DNA of 64,000 nt from Pseudomonadales bacterium (GCA_041395945.1 JAWKZN010000001.1:2790001-2854000); one strand, 5' to 3'. Shown: positions 50,461 to 59,742, counted from the first letter of the stretch. Made by a program: numbers and translations. The notes: a model not told the origin generated them from the sequence alone.

Positions 50461-53381
50461 GCTGCACCTCCCTTCAGCCAGCCTGCGTAACGCAGCCGGG
50501 TTCGAACCAGGCGCCGACGGTGCACCAGGAACACCAGTCCGATCCCCAGGACCGCGAACACATAGTTGAATACTTCAATCACCAGCTGCTCCGTGTCCTG
50601 CAGTGGCGGCAGTGTGCGGTTGAAATGCCCCCGGGTACGGATACTCAGCAGACTTCGGTCCTCCAAAGTCCAGTCGACTATGTTGACGAGCATCTGGGTG
50701 GTATTGCCGTATATCACACCCTCCGCGGAACCGACGAGCCGCAGGAACTGGTCGGACAGGAAGCTGTTTGAACCGAACACGATAAGCCGGGCACTTTCGG
50801 GAGAACGTTGAATCACCGTGCTCACCACACCCAGCTCGTTTTCAGTTGTGGTCTCAGCAGCAGCCTCTGATTCACCCGCGTCATCCGCATCCAACTCGGT
50901 ATCGCTTTCCGGTTCGCCAAGCAGGGGCGAGCGAGTGCCTGCAAAGGCGGAATCGAAGCGACCCTCAATCATCACCCCCAGCGGATGACGGCCCGTCTCC
51001 CCGCTCACCTGGAATGCACCGGCACCCTGTTCGTCGATACGCGGCATGATGTCGGTTGCGTCGGAGAGCCAGCTGTCAGGCGAACTGGACAACAGTTCAG
51101 TGACCGTACGCGAAGCGTTCTTTTCCGCATCCACCTCAACCGGAGACGCCCAGCTGACAGTCAGCTGGGGAAGGCCGGCGAGAAACCCGACCTCCTCGTT
51201 GAGTCCTTCGTTCCGCACATCCACAAAATAGGGATAGTCGAGCATGACCATCTCCTGGAAGTTGAAACCGCCGACGCGCCGTGTCACCGGTGCGGGGAAG
51301 GCCGCATTCTGCGGGTCCATGACGAAAGTCGACGGGATACTCACACCCTGATGAGACAGCCAGTCCGTGAGTCCGCTGTCCCGCGGAGTGGCGGAAAGCA
51401 TCTGTTGAGACAGGGTTGCCGCGAAAGGGGATGTTGCCAGCACCACGGTACCGCCCTGCATCAGGAACTGATCAATGGCGAACACCTGCTTCTCATCCAG
51501 TCCCTCCGGATCCACCACCAGCAGCATGTCGGCCGTTTCGGGCACGCGGCCGTCTTCCAGCCGTGTTGGAGTGACATTGAAATCGGCCCGCAGATGTTCA
51601 CTGAGCTGGTCGAATCGATTACCCGTCGGCGGTGGTCCCATGCCCATGTAGGGCGGTACTTCGGGCGCCACCAGCGCGACGGTCTTCAACAGGCCACTGG
51701 CAAATCGCTTCAGCCCTTCTTCGATGCCGCGGATCGTGGCTTCTTCGGACAGACCGTCCGGAAGCGGCACCTGCACCAGGGTCTCTCCATCTGTCAGCGT
51801 GAGATAGAAGAAAAACGTGTTGGTATCGAAGAGGCTGGTCGCCATCGGCGCAAACCCATAGGCCTCTTCGATTTCCCGGGCGAGTGCACCATCACCGGCT
51901 TCCGGCTCCAGTACTTCGGCCGAAAACTTGCCATCTGATCGACCTGCCAGATCTTCCAGCGCGCTCTGCAGGACCGGACGATAATCCGCGAGCGGTTCCG
52001 GCAGCAGCGCATCGGAAGAAACATAGCCCACAAACTGAACCGGTCTGGCGATGCTGGAAAACAGACTGTCACCACCCTGGAATCCATAGAGTACTTTCTT
52101 CACCGCCCGGGTGAGATCGAATTCCGGGTTACGCAGCAGCACATCGAGATCCGACTCGCCTACCACCTTTACTTCAATCAGATCCCTGAAGCTGAGCACT
52201 TCGTACTGATCGCCATAGGAAACCAGGACATCGAAGTAGGCGTTCACCAGGCTGGACTGATAGCGGTCGGCCACCTGGAACGGCTGGGAGCGAATGCCGT
52301 ATTTGGTGTTGGCCTCGTCTTCGAGCGCCGGATCCTGCACCGGGTCCACGATCTCCACCCGCACGCGCCCGTCACCGGCCACTTCGAACTCCCGGAGCAG
52401 ATCGCGCATCTGGGGCACCAGGGGAGCGAGCAGAGGATGCGTCTTGTTGCTGAAGTAACCCCGGATCAGCAGCGGTTCCCGGAGCTGACCGAGATATCCC
52501 CGGGTGGCCTCGGAAATCGAGTACTGGCGCCCTTCGGTCATATCGATACGCAGACCGGTCAGCGACGCCATCCAGACATTGGCGAGCAGCAGATTGGCCA
52601 CCAGCAGGCTGGTACCGAGGCGCCAGTTACGGTGCTTCACGGCATTGCCATCTCTCGCCCAGCGCTGCACTTCGAGTGAGTACACGTTCAGTGCCAGAAA
52701 CACACCGAGCAGAGACGCGTAGTAGTAGAGGTCGCGGAGATCCAGCACACCCCGGGTGATCGCATCGAAACGGGAGCCGCTGCCGACTCCACGCATCAGA
52801 TCTCCCCCGGCACCACCGACCAGATCGGTAAGCACTGGAGATCCAATCAGAAAAAAAACTCCGCTGACAAATGACGCCACGATCAGACTCACGATCTGGC
52901 TGTCCGTACGGGCGCTGACAAACAGACCGATCGCAAGATAGGCGCCACCGAGCAGCATCGCAGCCACGTAGCCGGTCACGACGGGACCCCAGTCAAGATC
53001 CGCAATCATCGCGACGGACAGGGGCAGAGGCAGCGTCAGCAGCAGCGCAACCGCGAGCAGACTCCAGCAGGCGAGAAACTTCCCGGCCACGAATTCCCAC
53101 GCACTTGCCGGCAGGGTCGACACGAATTCGAGGGTGCCGGTGCGGCGCTCTTCACTCCACATGCGCATGGTCAGCGCCGCACAGAGGAATATCAGCAGCA
53201 CGGGCATCCATTCAAACATGGGACGGACGTCGGCCACGTTGCGTGCGAAGAAGGCTTCACCCCAGAAGAACACGAAGAGGGTCACCGCCAGGAAAGTCAG
53301 CAGAAACAGATAGCCGATCGGGGATGCAAAGAACAGCGTGAGCTCCTTGCGGGCAATGCGTCGGATCACTTCAAGCCGCAT
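50457..53381 (-). CDS. ABC-2 permease fused to GldG-type periplasmic domain
   Basis: I start at ATG 53381 (MRLEVIRRIARKELTLFFAS; GGGGAGG before it), giving 974 residues. Residues 1-240 are a six-helix ABC-2/GldF-type permease (FASPIGYLFLLTFLAVTLFV, MRMWSEERRTGTLEFVSTLP). From about 265 a new membrane helix begins a GldG-type domain (MTEGRQYSISEATRGYL, DMLLVVDPEGLDEKQVFAID), and a C-terminal helix (VFNYVFAVLGIGLVFLVHRR) anchors it. In Bacteroidota GldF and GldG are separate. It overlaps the ATPase gene by 11 bases and the DUF4340 gene by four, so the set forms one export or remodelling complex. Confidence 0.9.
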   Translation of the reverse strand: MRLEVIRRIARKELTLFFASPIGYLFLLTFLAVTLFVFFWGEAFFARNVADVRPMFEWMPVLLIFLCAALTMRMWSEERRTGTLEFVSTLPASAWEFVAGKFLACWSLLAVALLLTLPLPLSVAMIADLDWGPVVTGYVAAMLLGGAYLAIGLFVSARTDSQIVSLIVASFVSGVFFLIGSPVLTDLVGGAGGDLMRGVGSGSRFDAITRGVLDLRDLYYYASLLGVFLALNVYSLEVQRWARDGNAVKHRNWRLGTSLLVANLLLANVWMASLTGLRIDMTEGRQYSISEATRGYLGQLREPLLIRGYFSNKTHPLLAPLVPQMRDLLREFEVAGDGRVRVEIVDPVQDPALEDEANTKYGIRSQPFQVADRYQSSLVNAYFDVLVSYGDQYEVLSFRDLIEVKVVGESDLDVLLRNPEFDLTRAVKKVLYGFQGGDSLFSSIARPVQFVGYVSSDALLPEPLADYRPVLQSALEDLAGRSDGKFSAEVLEPEAGDGALAREIEEAYGFAPMATSLFDTNTFFFYLTLTDGETLVQVPLPDGLSEEATIRGIEEGLKRFASGLLKTVALVAPEVPPYMGMGPPPTGNRFDQLSEHLRADFNVTPTRLEDGRVPETADMLLVVDPEGLDEKQVFAIDQFLMQGGTVVLATSPFAATLSQQMLSATPRDSGLTDWLSHQGVSIPSTFVMDPQNAAFPAPVTRRVGGFNFQEMVMLDYPYFVDVRNEGLNEEVGFLAGLPQLTVSWASPVEVDAEKNASRTVTELLSSSPDSWLSDATDIMPRIDEQGAGAFQVSGETGRHPLGVMIEGRFDSAFAGTRSPLLGEPESDTELDADDAGESEAAAETTTENELGVVSTVIQRSPESARLIVFGSNSFLSDQFLRLVGSAEGVIYGNTTQMLVNIVDWTLEDRSLLSIRTRGHFNRTLPPLQDTEQLVIEVFNYVFAVLGIGLVFLVHRRRLVRTRLRYAGWLKGGAA

Positions 53382-54288
53382 GCTGCACCTCCCCGGCACT
53401 GTTGACCTCACGGAATACGGCTTCAAGGTCTCTGCGCACCAGGGCAAGTTCGTACAGCGGTGCACCTGCGCCGACCACCGCAGCGGCAATCCCAGCGGCA
53501 GCACTGTCGAGCGCGCCGCTGACCACAAGCAGCCAGTTCCCTTCGGACTCACGGATAACTTCCCCGACGACACCCACAGCACCGAGGATGGCGGCAAGAT
53601 CCCGGGCCGGATCACTGCGCAGCCGGAAACGCTGACTCTCCTTGAGATCTGACAGTCGCTCATCGAGCACCAGCGCCCCACCGCGCAGGATCAGCGCCCG
53701 ATCACAGATCGCGTCGACCTCCTGCATGATGTGGGTGGAGAGGATCACGGTTGCCGATTCCGAGAGCCGCTTGATCAGCTCCCGCATGTGCTGGGTCTGA
53801 CTGGGATCGAGGCCGTTGGTGGGCTCGTCGAGAATCAGGAATCGCGGCTCATGAAGGATGGCCTGGGCGACGCCCACCCGCTGCTTGAAGCCCCGGGACA
53901 GGGTCGCGATGGGATCCAGCGCTTTCGCTTCCAGTTCTGTCGCTTCGATCGACCGTCGTACCGCTGCGGCAGGATCGATGCCGCGCAATCGCGCCGTGTA
54001 CTCAAGATAATCAATTACCGAGAGCTCGGGGTACAGGGGCAGGTTTTCCGGCAGATAACCGATGCGGCTCTGCACCGCCTTCGCATCGGCCTCCATGTCT
54101 ACGCCGTCCACCTGCACAGAGCCGGCACTCGGCTCCAGGTAGCCGGTGAGCATCTTCATGATCGTGGTCTTGCCCGCCCCGTTGTGGCCCAGCAGCCCTA
54201 CGATCTCTCCTTTGTCTATGGCAAAGCTGACATCGTCAACGGCCAGAAAGTCGCCGTAGCGACGGGTCAATCCTCGTGCCTCGATCAT
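53371..54288 (-). CDS. ABC transporter ATP-binding protein (GldA-like)
   Basis: ATG 54288 (MIEARGLTRRYGDFLAVDDV; CGGAGTTGCG before it) gives 305 residues; the frame is open to 54420. Walker A is GHNGAGKTT, the signature region TLSRGFKQRVGVAQAI, Walker B FLILDEPTNGLDP and the switch His THIMQEVD. The C-terminal extension is typical of ABC-2 exporters. It powers the fused permease-GldG protein encoded directly downstream; the cargo is unknown. Confidence 0.94.
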   Translation of the reverse strand: MIEARGLTRRYGDFLAVDDVSFAIDKGEIVGLLGHNGAGKTTIMKMLTGYLEPSAGSVQVDGVDMEADAKAVQSRIGYLPENLPLYPELSVIDYLEYTARLRGIDPAAAVRRSIEATELEAKALDPIATLSRGFKQRVGVAQAILHEPRFLILDEPTNGLDPSQTQHMRELIKRLSESATVILSTHIMQEVDAICDRALILRGGALVLDERLSDLKESQRFRLRSDPARDLAAILGAVGVVGEVIRESEGNWLLVVSGALDSAAAGIAAAVVGAGAPLYELALVRRDLEAVFREVNSAGEVQHAA

Positions 54289-54466
54289 CGCAACTCCGAA
54301 GCGCAGCTCCTTTTGAAAGTGCGCAAAAATATTCAATTCACAGAAAAATTCAAGGCCTTGCGACGGACCCGTCGGCCGCGAACCGCAGGAACCTCGTCCG
54401 ACGCGCTGCTCCATCGCCATGCCTGCAGACGTTGCCAGCCGAGGCGACTCTCCTTATTGTCCACCC

Positions 54467-55075
54467 ATGTCAGACACAGTGTTCATTCCCGGGCCCGCCG
54501 GCCGCCTCGAAGCGGAGATCGTCCGCGCGACGCAATCCGCGGGTGCAGCGAATGCCTCGAACGAGCTCGCCGTGCTCTGCCATCCACATCCCGGCTATGG
54601 CGGCTCCCGGCACGACGCCGTACTCGACTGTCTGGCCCGGGCCCTGGGCCAGCGGGGTGTCGATGTGCTGCGCTTCAACTTCCGGGGGGTCGGTGCGAGC
54701 GGCGGCAGTATCCAGGGAGACGGCGCGGAAGTCGACGACCTCCTGGCGGTCACGACCTGGGTCGGGCAGGAACTCTCACCTGCCAGGCTCTGGCTCGGCG
54801 GCTACTCATTCGGGGCGGCCGTGGTCTGGCAGGCCCTGGACTCCCTCGATCCCTGCAGGGTCCTGCTGATCGCGCCCCCCGTCGGTCGCATGCATTTCGC
54901 ACCGAGAACCCCGGCCATGCCCGTGCATGTGTTCGCCGGCTCGGACGACGAATTCGTGGACGCTCCGGCGCTGCAGCGCCTGCACGGTCTCACCGTAGTG
55001 AGCCTGGCGGGTGCCGATCACTTCTTCAGCGGCCAGCACGAGGATCTGGCAAAGGCGATTGCAGAGGTTCTGTAA
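54467..55075 (+). CDS. Alpha/beta hydrolase
   Basis: ATG 54467 (MSDTVFIPGPAGRLEAEIVR) gives 202 residues. The fold is seen as ELAVLCHPHPGYGGSRHDAV, VLRFNFRGVGASGG, the nucleophile elbow LGGYSFGAAV (Ser114), an acid in FAGSDDEFVD and a His in AGADHFFSG. This small PGAP1/CPSase-like group acts on unknown esters in the cytoplasm. It is divergent from the ABC ATPase and convergent with the NnrU gene. Confidence 0.85.
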   Translation: MSDTVFIPGPAGRLEAEIVRATQSAGAANASNELAVLCHPHPGYGGSRHDAVLDCLARALGQRGVDVLRFNFRGVGASGGSIQGDGAEVDDLLAVTTWVGQELSPARLWLGGYSFGAAVVWQALDSLDPCRVLLIAPPVGRMHFAPRTPAMPVHVFAGSDDEFVDAPALQRLHGLTVVSLAGADHFFSGQHEDLAKAIAEVL

Positions 55076-55085
55076 CCTGGTCTCC

Positions 55086-55772
55086 TCAGATGATGCGCAC
55101 ACCACTCACCCACTGATGGCCCCAGACCACCAGCGCGTACACAACAAGCGCGAGCAGCAGCGGCTGCCAGAGCTCTGATAAGACGAGTCGATTGCGGCCC
55201 TGTGCAATGGCGAGAAACGGCAGATTCGACGTGCGCGCAGCGTAGGCCTGCCAGCCGCCTCCCAGCCTGGCTGCCTTCTTGCGGTCGATCAGTACCGTGC
55301 CGAGCCCGCTGAGCAGCAGGAAGGTGCCGAAAAAGATCACCGACACGGTATCGCCATTCGCCACCAGATGGGCAATGGCCCACAGCACCACACCCCACTG
55401 GAAAGGGTGACGGGTAATGCGGGTGACCCCCCGGGCAAAGTCAGGATCCTGAGCATCCCGCAGCAGTCCCTCCATGCCGACATTGGTCGGATTCTTCACG
55501 AGAAACCCGCCCAGGGCGAGCAGGAAAGCAAAGGGCATGATCACCTGAGCCGCGATATACAGCGCCGGTCGGGGTGACCAGACGTAGTCGTAGCGGGGCT
55601 GTTCACCGTACAGCCAGATGAGATAGCCGAGGGTGGCCAGAGACACCAGGGAATACAGACCAAGGTAACCTTTCTCACCCAGCGCAGCGACCAGCCTGCC
55701 ACGCAACCCGCTGCTGCTGACACCGAGGTGGGTACCCAGCAGCAGCACGCCAGCGATCATCATCTGCAGCAT
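55086..55772 (-). CDS. NnrU-family membrane protein
   Basis: The 228-residue protein has about six hydrophobic helices and the NnrU signatures LIWLYGEQPRYDYVWSP, ITRHPFQWGVVLWAIAHLVA and GTVLIDRKKAARLGGGW. RHPF is typical of this superfamily, whose members act on isoprenoid or steroid-like substrates or support denitrification. No denitrification genes lie nearby. The gene is convergent with the hydrolase gene and divergent from the SDR gene. Confidence 0.85.
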   Translation of the reverse strand: MLQMMIAGVLLLGTHLGVSSSGLRGRLVAALGEKGYLGLYSLVSLATLGYLIWLYGEQPRYDYVWSPRPALYIAAQVIMPFAFLLALGGFLVKNPTNVGMEGLLRDAQDPDFARGVTRITRHPFQWGVVLWAIAHLVANGDTVSVIFFGTFLLLSGLGTVLIDRKKAARLGGGWQAYAARTSNLPFLAIAQGRNRLVLSELWQPLLLALVVYALVVWGHQWVSGVRII

Positions 55773-55849
55773 TCCAGTCCCCTGCCTGGGTGAACGATCG
55801 AGTATGGTAGTTTTAGCCCCATTCGAATACCAGATGAAGGAGAGTCGGC

Positions 55850-56659
55850 TTGAAGAGACTGGAAGGAAAAACCGCGCTGGTCACCGGCGCAGCCCGCGGA
55901 CTGGGTGCACAGATCGCCCGGCGCTTCATCGAAGCAGGCGCCCGGGTGTTCATCAACGATCTGAACATCAAACCGGCGAAGGATGCCGCCGCCGCACTGG
56001 GTGCCGAGGCGCTTGCCGGCGATGTCAGCAGCTCCGCATCTGTAGCAGAGATGTTCCGGGAGCTGGGAGAACAGAGCGAACGACTCGATATCCTGGTCAA
56101 CAACGCCGGTATCAGCGGCATCGAAGGCGACAACGACGCGCGTGCACGTATCGCGCGACTGGCCGACGCCATGTCCAGAGGCGAGAGCGGCGATCTCGAT
56201 GCGGGCATCACCGAACTGAGCGACGATCAGTGGCGCCGGATGCTCGCGGTGCACATGGACGGCACTTTCTACTGCAGCCGGGAAGCGGCGCGTCTCATGA
56301 AGCCGAAGCAGGCAGGCACCATCATCAACATGGGCAGCATCATGGGCACCTTCGGCCGGGGGGGCGGACTCGCCTATTGCGCCGCCAAGGCGGGCATTCT
56401 CGGCTTCACGCGGGCTCTGGCCCACGAACTGGCCCCCCACCGGATCCGGGTCAATGCCATCGCGCCGGGCTGGATACACACGGACATGACGGATCCCCTC
56501 GCACCCCTGCATCCCTTTCTGGAAGCCCAGACACCCCTGGCGCGCATGGGGGAACCGGACGACATTGCCTGGGCCGCCGTCTATCTTGCGAGCGAAGAAG
56601 CGAAATTCGTCACCGGGCAGACTCTGTCGCCCAACGGTGGCTGGTACATGAGTCAGTAG
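55850..56659 (+). CDS. Short-chain dehydrogenase/reductase (SDR)
   Basis: It starts at TTG 55850, preceded by AAGGAGAG, giving 269 residues. The nucleotide loop is TGAARGLG (residues 12-19), NNAGIS is present, the catalytic Ser lies in MGSIMG and Tyr176/Lys180 in AYCAAKAG. A 40-residue insertion follows NNAG (GDNDARARIARLADAMSRGE). The acid after the second strand (FINDLN) suggests NAD preference. The substrate is unknown. Confidence 0.92.
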   Translation: MKRLEGKTALVTGAARGLGAQIARRFIEAGARVFINDLNIKPAKDAAAALGAEALAGDVSSSASVAEMFRELGEQSERLDILVNNAGISGIEGDNDARARIARLADAMSRGESGDLDAGITELSDDQWRRMLAVHMDGTFYCSREAARLMKPKQAGTIINMGSIMGTFGRGGGLAYCAAKAGILGFTRALAHELAPHRIRVNAIAPGWIHTDMTDPLAPLHPFLEAQTPLARMGEPDDIAWAAVYLASEEAKFVTGQTLSPNGGWYMSQ

Positions 56660-56661
56660 CC

Positions 56662-56868
56662 ATGGCCGACGACAAGGTGCTGCCCTTTCCGCAACGACCT
56701 TCTCCGCAGGCCCGACGCAGGGAGAAGGCGCGGGGGAAGACATTGTGCGGGCGCGGTTTTCACAAGTGGCAGGTGGAAGGGGCCAGCCCTTTTGACGTGA
56801 AACAGGGCAGGCTCATGACGCTGCGCAGATGCAGCCGCTGTGGCGTGACCCGGACTTCGGCAGACTGA
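56662..56868 (+). CDS. Small basic zinc-ribbon-like protein
   Basis: The 68-residue protein begins two bases after the SDR stop. A basic N-terminus is followed by TLCGRGFHKWQV and RRCSRCGVTRTS: the two cysteine groups could bind zinc, in a pattern like DUF1660-type small proteins (C..HKW..CxxCG). ATG 56662 is the only close start. It is probably co-transcribed with the SDR gene. Function unknown; nucleic-acid binding is possible. Confidence 0.6.
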   Translation: MADDKVLPFPQRPSPQARRREKARGKTLCGRGFHKWQVEGASPFDVKQGRLMTLRRCSRCGVTRTSAD

Positions 56869-56899
56869 CCCCGCTCGCCTGGCATCACGTCGGGACGTT

Positions 56900-57943
56900 C
56901 TAATGGTTACGGGTGAAGGCGAGGTCAAGACCGCGCGCCACCAGCGGTCGCCCCAGGGTGTGCGGATCTATGCCTGCCGGGTCGACCGCACCGTCCTGGA
57001 GGATCGCACGGGCTGCAAGGAGACCGCTGCGCACCGCGGGGCCTATGCCTTCGCACATGTCCCGGGTCGCCAGACCCGCGGCATCCCCGGTCAGGAATAC
57101 GCGGCCCGGGCGGGCTGACAGCGCCGTGTCGCCTTCGCGCAATGTTGCACAGTCGCGCTGCAGTCGATCGGCAGTAAAGGTTCGTTCCCGGAGGTAGTAA
57201 CTGTAGCCTCCGGGTTCGCCCGGATCGGCCGGGAGGAGCTCCAGATCACGCAGACGCGCCACCAGAAGCTGCCACTGATTGCGGATACTGTCTCTACGCG
57301 CCGTGAGTTTCGCCGCCATGCCACCCACACCGACATTCACATAGCCTTCCGCCTTGGGTACGTACCAGGCGTAGCCCGGCAGCCCATCGTGGAAAAACCA
57401 CAGGTGGCAGTCCCGCCCGACTGCTGTGCAGGGAAATTCCAGTTCCTGGGTCACCACCTGCAGGGATTTGCAGCGCGCTCTGACTGAACGGAAGAAGCGG
57501 CGCTCCACCGGACATCGGGTGCCGCCCGCACCGATCAGATTACGGCACCGGAAGCGACCATCGATCACCAGACTGCGGGCATCCACAGTCACCTCCCGGA
57601 CCCGGTGCTGAATCAGCGGCGCCCCGGATCGCTCCACCAGCCATCGATCGAATTCGAAGCGTCGGATCGAGTGCTGGGGTGAGTGAAAGGGTACGTGCAG
57701 CCTGCCGAGGTTGATCTGCAGCGCATCAAAAGTCAGGAAACGGTGGGGGTAGTCCTCGGGCTGGAACTCCAGATCTTCGAGAACCTGGGGTGTGATCCAG
57801 CCCGCGCAGAGTTTTTCTCTGGGAAAAGACTCCCGATCGAGCACTACGCAATCATGGCCATGGCGGGTCAGTTCCCAGGCGGCCGCCGCCCCGGCGGGAC
57901 CGCCACCGACGATGACGGTTTCATACTCAGCCGTTTCAACCAT
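56900..57943 (-). CDS. Geranylgeranyl-reductase-family FAD-dependent oxidoreductase
   Basis: ATG 57943 gives 347 residues beginning MVETAEYETVIVGGGPAGAA, a GxGxxG FAD motif. The family features are LDRESFPREKLCAGWITPQV, WYVPKAEGYVNVGVGGM and VFLTGDAAGLATRDMCEGIG. These flavoenzymes reduce isoprenoid or acyl double bonds in lipids. The start overlaps the CFA-type methyltransferase stop by eight bases, so it is co-translated with it and probably acts on the same lipid (inference). Confidence 0.88.
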   Translation of the reverse strand: MVETAEYETVIVGGGPAGAAAAWELTRHGHDCVVLDRESFPREKLCAGWITPQVLEDLEFQPEDYPHRFLTFDALQINLGRLHVPFHSPQHSIRRFEFDRWLVERSGAPLIQHRVREVTVDARSLVIDGRFRCRNLIGAGGTRCPVERRFFRSVRARCKSLQVVTQELEFPCTAVGRDCHLWFFHDGLPGYAWYVPKAEGYVNVGVGGMAAKLTARRDSIRNQWQLLVARLRDLELLPADPGEPGGYSYYLRERTFTADRLQRDCATLREGDTALSARPGRVFLTGDAAGLATRDMCEGIGPAVRSGLLAARAILQDGAVDPAGIDPHTLGRPLVARGLDLAFTRNH

Positions 57944-59195
57944 CAAAGACTCCGGGATCTGCAGCGGCAGTCTCGAACAGGCGCGCCCGGGTCTCCGGCA
58001 GCCGGCCGCCTCCCGTGCGCTCGAACAGCACCTGGAAGAGCTGCAGATCGCCTGTGCGGAACGCCGTCTGGGATCCTGCGAGGTACAGACGCCAGGCCCG
58101 CACGAAGGATGCATCAAACATCCGGGCGACCTCCTCGGAACTGCTCTCAAAGCGCTCCCGCCAGTGCTGCAGGGTGCGTACGTAGTGGGCGCGCAGATTC
58201 TCAACATCCACCACCGTCAGATCGGCGGCTTCGAAAATACGCATCATTTCCCGCAGCACAGGCGGATAGGCGCCGGGAAAGATGTAGGTTGCTATCCATT
58301 CGTTGAGCGGCTTGGGCTGACTGCGGCCAATGGAATGAATCAGGCCTCTGCCATCCTTCTTCAGACAGCGGTCAATGACCCGTCCCAGTTCGCCATAGCC
58401 GGCCAGTCCAACATGCTCGAGCATGCCAACCGAAACGAAAACATCGTAGCTGCCGCTGAGATTCCGATAGTCGTCCTCCACATACTCGATACGATTACCG
58501 AAGCCCTCCCGGGCCGCGCGCTCCCGGGCATAGACCACCTGCTCCCTGGAGATGTTGCAGGAAAGCACTTTCACACCATGGTGGCGCGCCAGGTAACGGG
58601 CCAGACCACCCCAGCCACTGCCCGCTTCGACCACCGTGTCACTGGAATTCAGCGCCAGCTTGCGGCAGATCAGATCGAGCTTGGCCGCCTGGGCGTCTTC
58701 GAGCGTGGCGTCTGCAGAGGGATAGTACGCGCAGGTGTACTGGTTGTACTGCGTATCGAGCCAGAGTTCGTAGAACGGATTGCCAAGATCGTAGTGTGCG
58801 TGGATGTTCTTCCTCGCACGTCCCGGGCTGTTGCCCGGCCAGCGCCGGCTGCGCACTTCGTCGAGCAGTCGCAGACCTCTGCCGCGACTGCTCCGGTGTC
58901 GGCGGATGCCGCCATAGATCTCATACAGCGCCGCTTCGAGATCGCCGGTCACAGTGATTCGACCACTGGTGTACAGCTCACCGAAACTGCGGGTTGGCTT
59001 GTAGAGGAGTTTAAAAAGCGCCTCGCGGTCGTGGAGACGCAGTACCGCAACGGGCGATTCCCCAGCGGCACCCGCCACCATACTCACATCGCGTCCGTCC
59101 CACAGCTCAAAGCCGATACGGGGATTTCCCACGGCCCCGAGCAGTCTCTGGACGAACCATTGTTCCAGCGGACTGGACATGGATGATTCCCCCAT
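57936..59195 (-). CDS. Cyclopropane-fatty-acyl-phospholipid synthase family methyltransferase
   Basis: The 419-residue protein has an N-terminal lipid-binding region and a CFA methyltransferase domain: KNIHAHYDLGNPFYELWLD, TCAYYPSADATLEDAQAAKL, the SAM motif VVEAGSGWGGLARYLARHHG and VSVGMLEHVG. It transfers a methyl carbon to the double bond of membrane phospholipid acyl chains. Pairing with a flavin reductase gene suggests the product may be further reduced or modified instead of being a plain cyclopropane ring. Confidence 0.92.
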   Translation of the reverse strand: MGESSMSSPLEQWFVQRLLGAVGNPRIGFELWDGRDVSMVAGAAGESPVAVLRLHDREALFKLLYKPTRSFGELYTSGRITVTGDLEAALYEIYGGIRRHRSSRGRGLRLLDEVRSRRWPGNSPGRARKNIHAHYDLGNPFYELWLDTQYNQYTCAYYPSADATLEDAQAAKLDLICRKLALNSSDTVVEAGSGWGGLARYLARHHGVKVLSCNISREQVVYARERAAREGFGNRIEYVEDDYRNLSGSYDVFVSVGMLEHVGLAGYGELGRVIDRCLKKDGRGLIHSIGRSQPKPLNEWIATYIFPGAYPPVLREMMRIFEAADLTVVDVENLRAHYVRTLQHWRERFESSSEEVARMFDASFVRAWRLYLAGSQTAFRTGDLQLFQVLFERTGGGRLPETRARLFETAAADPGVFDG

Positions 59196-59309
59196 CTGCA
59201 GGCTTAATAGACCCTAACCGCAGGAGAAAATCCAATTTTTCGCAGCTGAGAACCGGCGGGCCGCGGAACCAGCGGATCAGGTAAACAAATCCGGCACAGA
59301 GGAATTGAC

Positions 59310-59678
59310 ATGACAGACAACGTTGACATCATCAGAAACTTCATCGAGACCTGGTCTACGCTGGATCCGGAAAAACTCGCCGGGTTTTTCACCGAAGACG
59401 GTACCTACTACAACATGCCCGCCCAGCCCGTCAGCGGGCGCGCCAACGTGCAGAAATTTATTGCCGGATTCCTCAGCACCTGGACAGAAACCACCTGGGA
59501 CATACTGAATATCTGCGGCAGCAGGGATCTGGTCTTTGCCGAGCGCCTCGATCGTACCAGAACCACGAAAGGCGACGTCGATCTGCCCTGTGTGGGCGTG
59601 TTCGAAATGCAGGACGGTAAAATCCACGTCTGGCGCGACTACTTCGATATCGGTACCTACATGAAAGCAATGCAGTAG
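59310..59678 (+). CDS. Limonene-1,2-epoxide hydrolase-type protein (NTF2 fold)
   Basis: The 122-residue protein matches the limonene-epoxide hydrolase group: FIETWSTLDPEKLAGFFTED at the N-terminus, the catalytic Arg/Asp pair in FAERLDRTRT and the second Asp in HVWRDYFDIGTY. GAGGAATTGAC precedes the ATG. It opens epoxides in one step without a covalent intermediate. A different-fold epoxide hydrolase lies at 60705. The 3' end of the gene is partly duplicated downstream. Confidence 0.88.
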   Translation: MTDNVDIIRNFIETWSTLDPEKLAGFFTEDGTYYNMPAQPVSGRANVQKFIAGFLSTWTETTWDILNICGSRDLVFAERLDRTRTTKGDVDLPCVGVFEMQDGKIHVWRDYFDIGTYMKAMQ

Positions 59679-59736
59679 GCGCGCCTGCTTCGAAACCGGC
59701 ACCTGCATGAAAGCAACACAGCAGGCGCGCCTGCTT
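59655..59736. repeat. 36-bp direct duplication of the 3' end of the 59310 gene, with palindrome
   Basis: Bases 59655-59690, which include the last codons and stop of the gene, are repeated at 59701-59736 with about four mismatches. The second copy holds the perfect palindrome GCAGGCGCGCCTGC (59721-59734) followed by TTT. Mutations have removed the stop in the copy. The palindrome may act as terminator for the two convergent genes. Confidence 0.75.
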
Positions 59737-59742
59737 TCCCGG

